Position numbers and translations under genes: made by a program
Part shown: positions 62,361-64,000 of the stretch, one piece after another
Layout: each line of letters opens with the position of its first letter
Numbering within the stretch: position 1 is the stretch's first letter
Notes under the pieces: generated by a model
What the model was told of the DNA's origin: nothing
The model's database searches: none
What the model saw: only the letters and a program-made list of their open reading frames with translations
Source: Flavobacteriales bacterium
Lineage (GTDB): Bacteria; Bacteroidota; Bacteroidia; Flavobacteriales_F; PHOS-HE28
Length of the DNA: 64,000 nt
Reading direction: 5' to 3'
Assembly: GCA_016704485.1 (NCBI GenBank)
Contig: JADJAA010000001.1
Span: forward strand, 744,001 to 808,000

Positions 62361-64000
62361 CTAAAGGTTCTCGTTCAACACGACTTCAACGCGTGTTCCC
62401 TGTGGTTCGCATGCATCCATCAAGTCCGTGAATGTAACGCGACCACTTCCGCCTAGGCTATAGGAAAGGAGCTGAAGCCTCTCCGACGTGAGCTGCAACC
62501 CGATGCTGGCACTTCCATCGGGATGTTCACGCTGAGGTGCAGCTTGCCGCCCTACCCCATTATCCTCTACGGTACAGATCAGCTTTCCTTCCTTTTCCAC
62601 GAACCGAACGGTCAATTTTTTATCGCCCTGTTTCGATGCAAGGCCATGCCAGATCGCATTCTCAACAAAGGGCTGTATGATCAATGATGGGACCAGGATC
62701 TCATCCATCGCATCGAGCAAGTTCGGTTCCGCATCCACGGTATGAACGAATCCATCCGCGAAGCGCAATGCCTCCAACTTGATGTATTGGCGCAGAAAAG
62801 CGAGCTCATCCTCCAGCGGAACAAGTTCCTTCAGACTATGATCAAGCACCATGCGCAACAGCCGTGCGAAGCCATCGAGATACGCGCTGGCACTTACGGT
62901 TTCACCTTTGTTCACAAGGTTATGAATGGCGTTGAGGCTATTGTAGATGAAGTGCGGATTCATCTGCGTGCGCAAGACCTTCAACTGTAGCAATCGGTTG
63001 ATCTCCTCGATATGATCTTTTCGTTCATTCAATTCAACATTCAATCGTTCCAGAACTGTGGAGTAGTTGCGCTTCTGTCGCAGGTTGCGCCATACCAGCA
63101 CGATCGCGAAAAGCAAAAGCAATGCGAACGCAAGGCTACCATAAAGCTGTAGGTTCTTTGCGTGCAACCGTTCAGCCTTCTCCTTGTTCTCTGCATCGAG
63201 CCGTTGGATCTCCTCTTCTTTCAATCGTGTCCCGAAGCTTGTTTCCAATTCCAGTAATTGTTCGTTCATGGACCGTTCGAACAGCGTGTCCTGTAGGTCC
63301 CGCGCATGCTTGATCCATTGGTATGCCCCATGAACATCACCGATGGAATCCAGAATGTCCGCTCGTATCTCGGCGAGTTCGATCGCAAGGTCCAATGCTG
63401 AACCGCTCACCTTGTTCAGTGAATCACTCTGGTCCAATGCAACGAGCGCTTCCCGATATCGTTCCGCATGCAATAAGGTCTGACCAAGGTTATTGTACAT
63501 CCATGCCTTGTTGCGTGGATCCATGTTATCGGCTTCCGCAACTGCTTGCCGCCATAGCCGTTCGGCTTCCACATGCTGGCCTCTTTCACCAAGCGAGCTG
63601 GCCAGGTTACCAAGAAGGGCTTGGCGAGCAATGTGCTGTCGATCACCTAGCATACGCAGACCTTCGCGATAATAATACACGGCAGAGTCACGAACTTCCT
63701 GTCTGGAATGCATGCTGCCGATGCTGTTGAGCGCGAGCACCAGCTGCGTGGTATCCTTTCCGTATCGACGAGCTAAACCCAAATGATCGCGCCGATGATG
63801 GTCCGCCTCACCATAATGCCTTCCTTCCACATTCAGCTTGGTGAGCTGGTAGAGCGACTCCAACATGCGTGTGGTGTCCGCCAACGAGCGCGCGATCAAA
63901 TAGGCTTGCTGCGCGTGGTCGGTAGCACCGCGCGGATCATCCTTCATCCCTAACGCAAATGCCAAATAGTATTCTGCATCGTAGCGCAAAGGCCCAGGAT
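62361..64000 (-). CDS. LytS-like sensor histidine kinase with TPR domain, 5' end outside window
   Basis: The reading frame is open to the window edge, so the N-terminus is missing; about 545 residues are seen. Tandem TPR-like helices occupy roughly the first 250 residues (AEYYLAFALGMKD, YNNLGQTLLHAERYREALVAL). One transmembrane helix (YGSLAFALLLLFAIVLVW) and a coiled coil follow. The His_kinase (LytS) H-box is QMNPHFIYNSLNAIHNLV and the ATPase domain carries VENAIWHGL and VEDNGVGR. This TPR-TM-LytS layout is common in Bacteroidota, where such kinases pair with LytTR regulators such as the next gene. The input is unknown; TPRs suggest a protein partner. Confidence 0.93.
   Translation of the reverse strand, partial: PGPLRYDAEYYLAFALGMKDDPRGATDHAQQAYLIARSLADTTRMLESLYQLTKLNVEGRHYGEADHHRRDHLGLARRYGKDTTQLVLALNSIGSMHSRQEVRDSAVYYYREGLRMLGDRQHIARQALLGNLASSLGERGQHVEAERLWRQAVAEADNMDPRNKAWMYNNLGQTLLHAERYREALVALDQSDSLNKVSGSALDLAIELAEIRADILDSIGDVHGAYQWIKHARDLQDTLFERSMNEQLLELETSFGTRLKEEEIQRLDAENKEKAERLHAKNLQLYGSLAFALLLLFAIVLVWRNLRQKRNYSTVLERLNVELNERKDHIEEINRLLQLKVLRTQMNPHFIYNSLNAIHNLVNKGETVSASAYLDGFARLLRMVLDHSLKELVPLEDELAFLRQYIKLEALRFADGFVHTVDAEPNLLDAMDEILVPSLIIQPFVENAIWHGLASKQGDKKLTVRFVEKEGKLICTVEDNGVGRQAAPQREHPDGSASIGLQLTSERLQLLSYSLGGSGRVTFTDLMDACEPQGTRVEVVLNENL

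Overview
The window is a stretch of bacterial chromosome of roughly 50% GC. It looks like a member of the Bacteroidota, probably a Flavobacteriales-like lineage. The reasons are: twelve secreted proteins with type IX secretion system (T9SS) C-terminal sorting domains (eleven type-A-like, one gliding-motility type-B-like); TAnnTTTG-like promoter -7 boxes; a fused CusA-TolC metal exporter; the long form of PurF; and a tRNA without an encoded CCA end. No rRNA, CRISPR array, prophage or origin was seen.

Layout. 0-3.7 kb: a partial secreted metalloprotease translationally coupled to a polytopic GT-C-like membrane protein. 3.7-5.6 kb: purF, convergent. 5.8-9.6 kb: a giant SBBP/PKD gliding-type surface protein. 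9.9-20 kb: kynurenine-pathway genes (ACMSD, 3-hydroxyanthranilate dioxygenase, an SDR and an ALDH) interleaved with a GEVED surface protein and an OmpR-type two-component system. 20.2-24 kb: a tandem SiaB-like kinase divergent from an HD-domain/polyphosphate kinase fusion. 24.1-27.3 kb: a palindrome cluster, tRNA-Ala(GGC), a fructosamine-kinase-like gene, a metallopeptidase lipoprotein and a JmjC-like cupin. 27.5-43.8 kb: a T9SS cargo zone with two seven-bladed FG-GAP propeller paralogues on either side of an IS110-family insertion sequence, and a CPBP-type protease gene interrupted by one in-frame TGA. 44-50.6 kb: a heavy-metal efflux operon. 50.6-55.1 kb: a half-size EamA protein, an aldo/keto reductase and a MacAB-like ABC export operon. 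55.2-64 kb: a RidA-type 2-aminomuconate deaminase, a remnant of agmatine deiminase, small secreted or membrane proteins, a decayed surface-protein pseudogene, a T9SS protein and a LytTR two-component system whose kinase runs off the window.

How the genes work together. The dioxygenase, ACMSD, ALDH and RidA deaminase would convert 3-hydroxyanthranilate through ACMS, 2-aminomuconate semialdehyde and 2-aminomuconate to 4-oxalocrotonate. That makes up the lower tryptophan/kynurenine catabolic route, although the genes are scattered over 46 kb. The metal operon encodes inner-membrane pump, outer-membrane factor and adaptor. The most unusual locus is the divergent pair of a tandem SiaB-like kinase and an HD-PPK1 fusion, which may be a polyphosphate-linked signalling module. 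Other notable points are a structured RNA candidate upstream of the IS110 transposase, three genes caught in decay, and intergenic direct repeats flanking the ACMSD gene.
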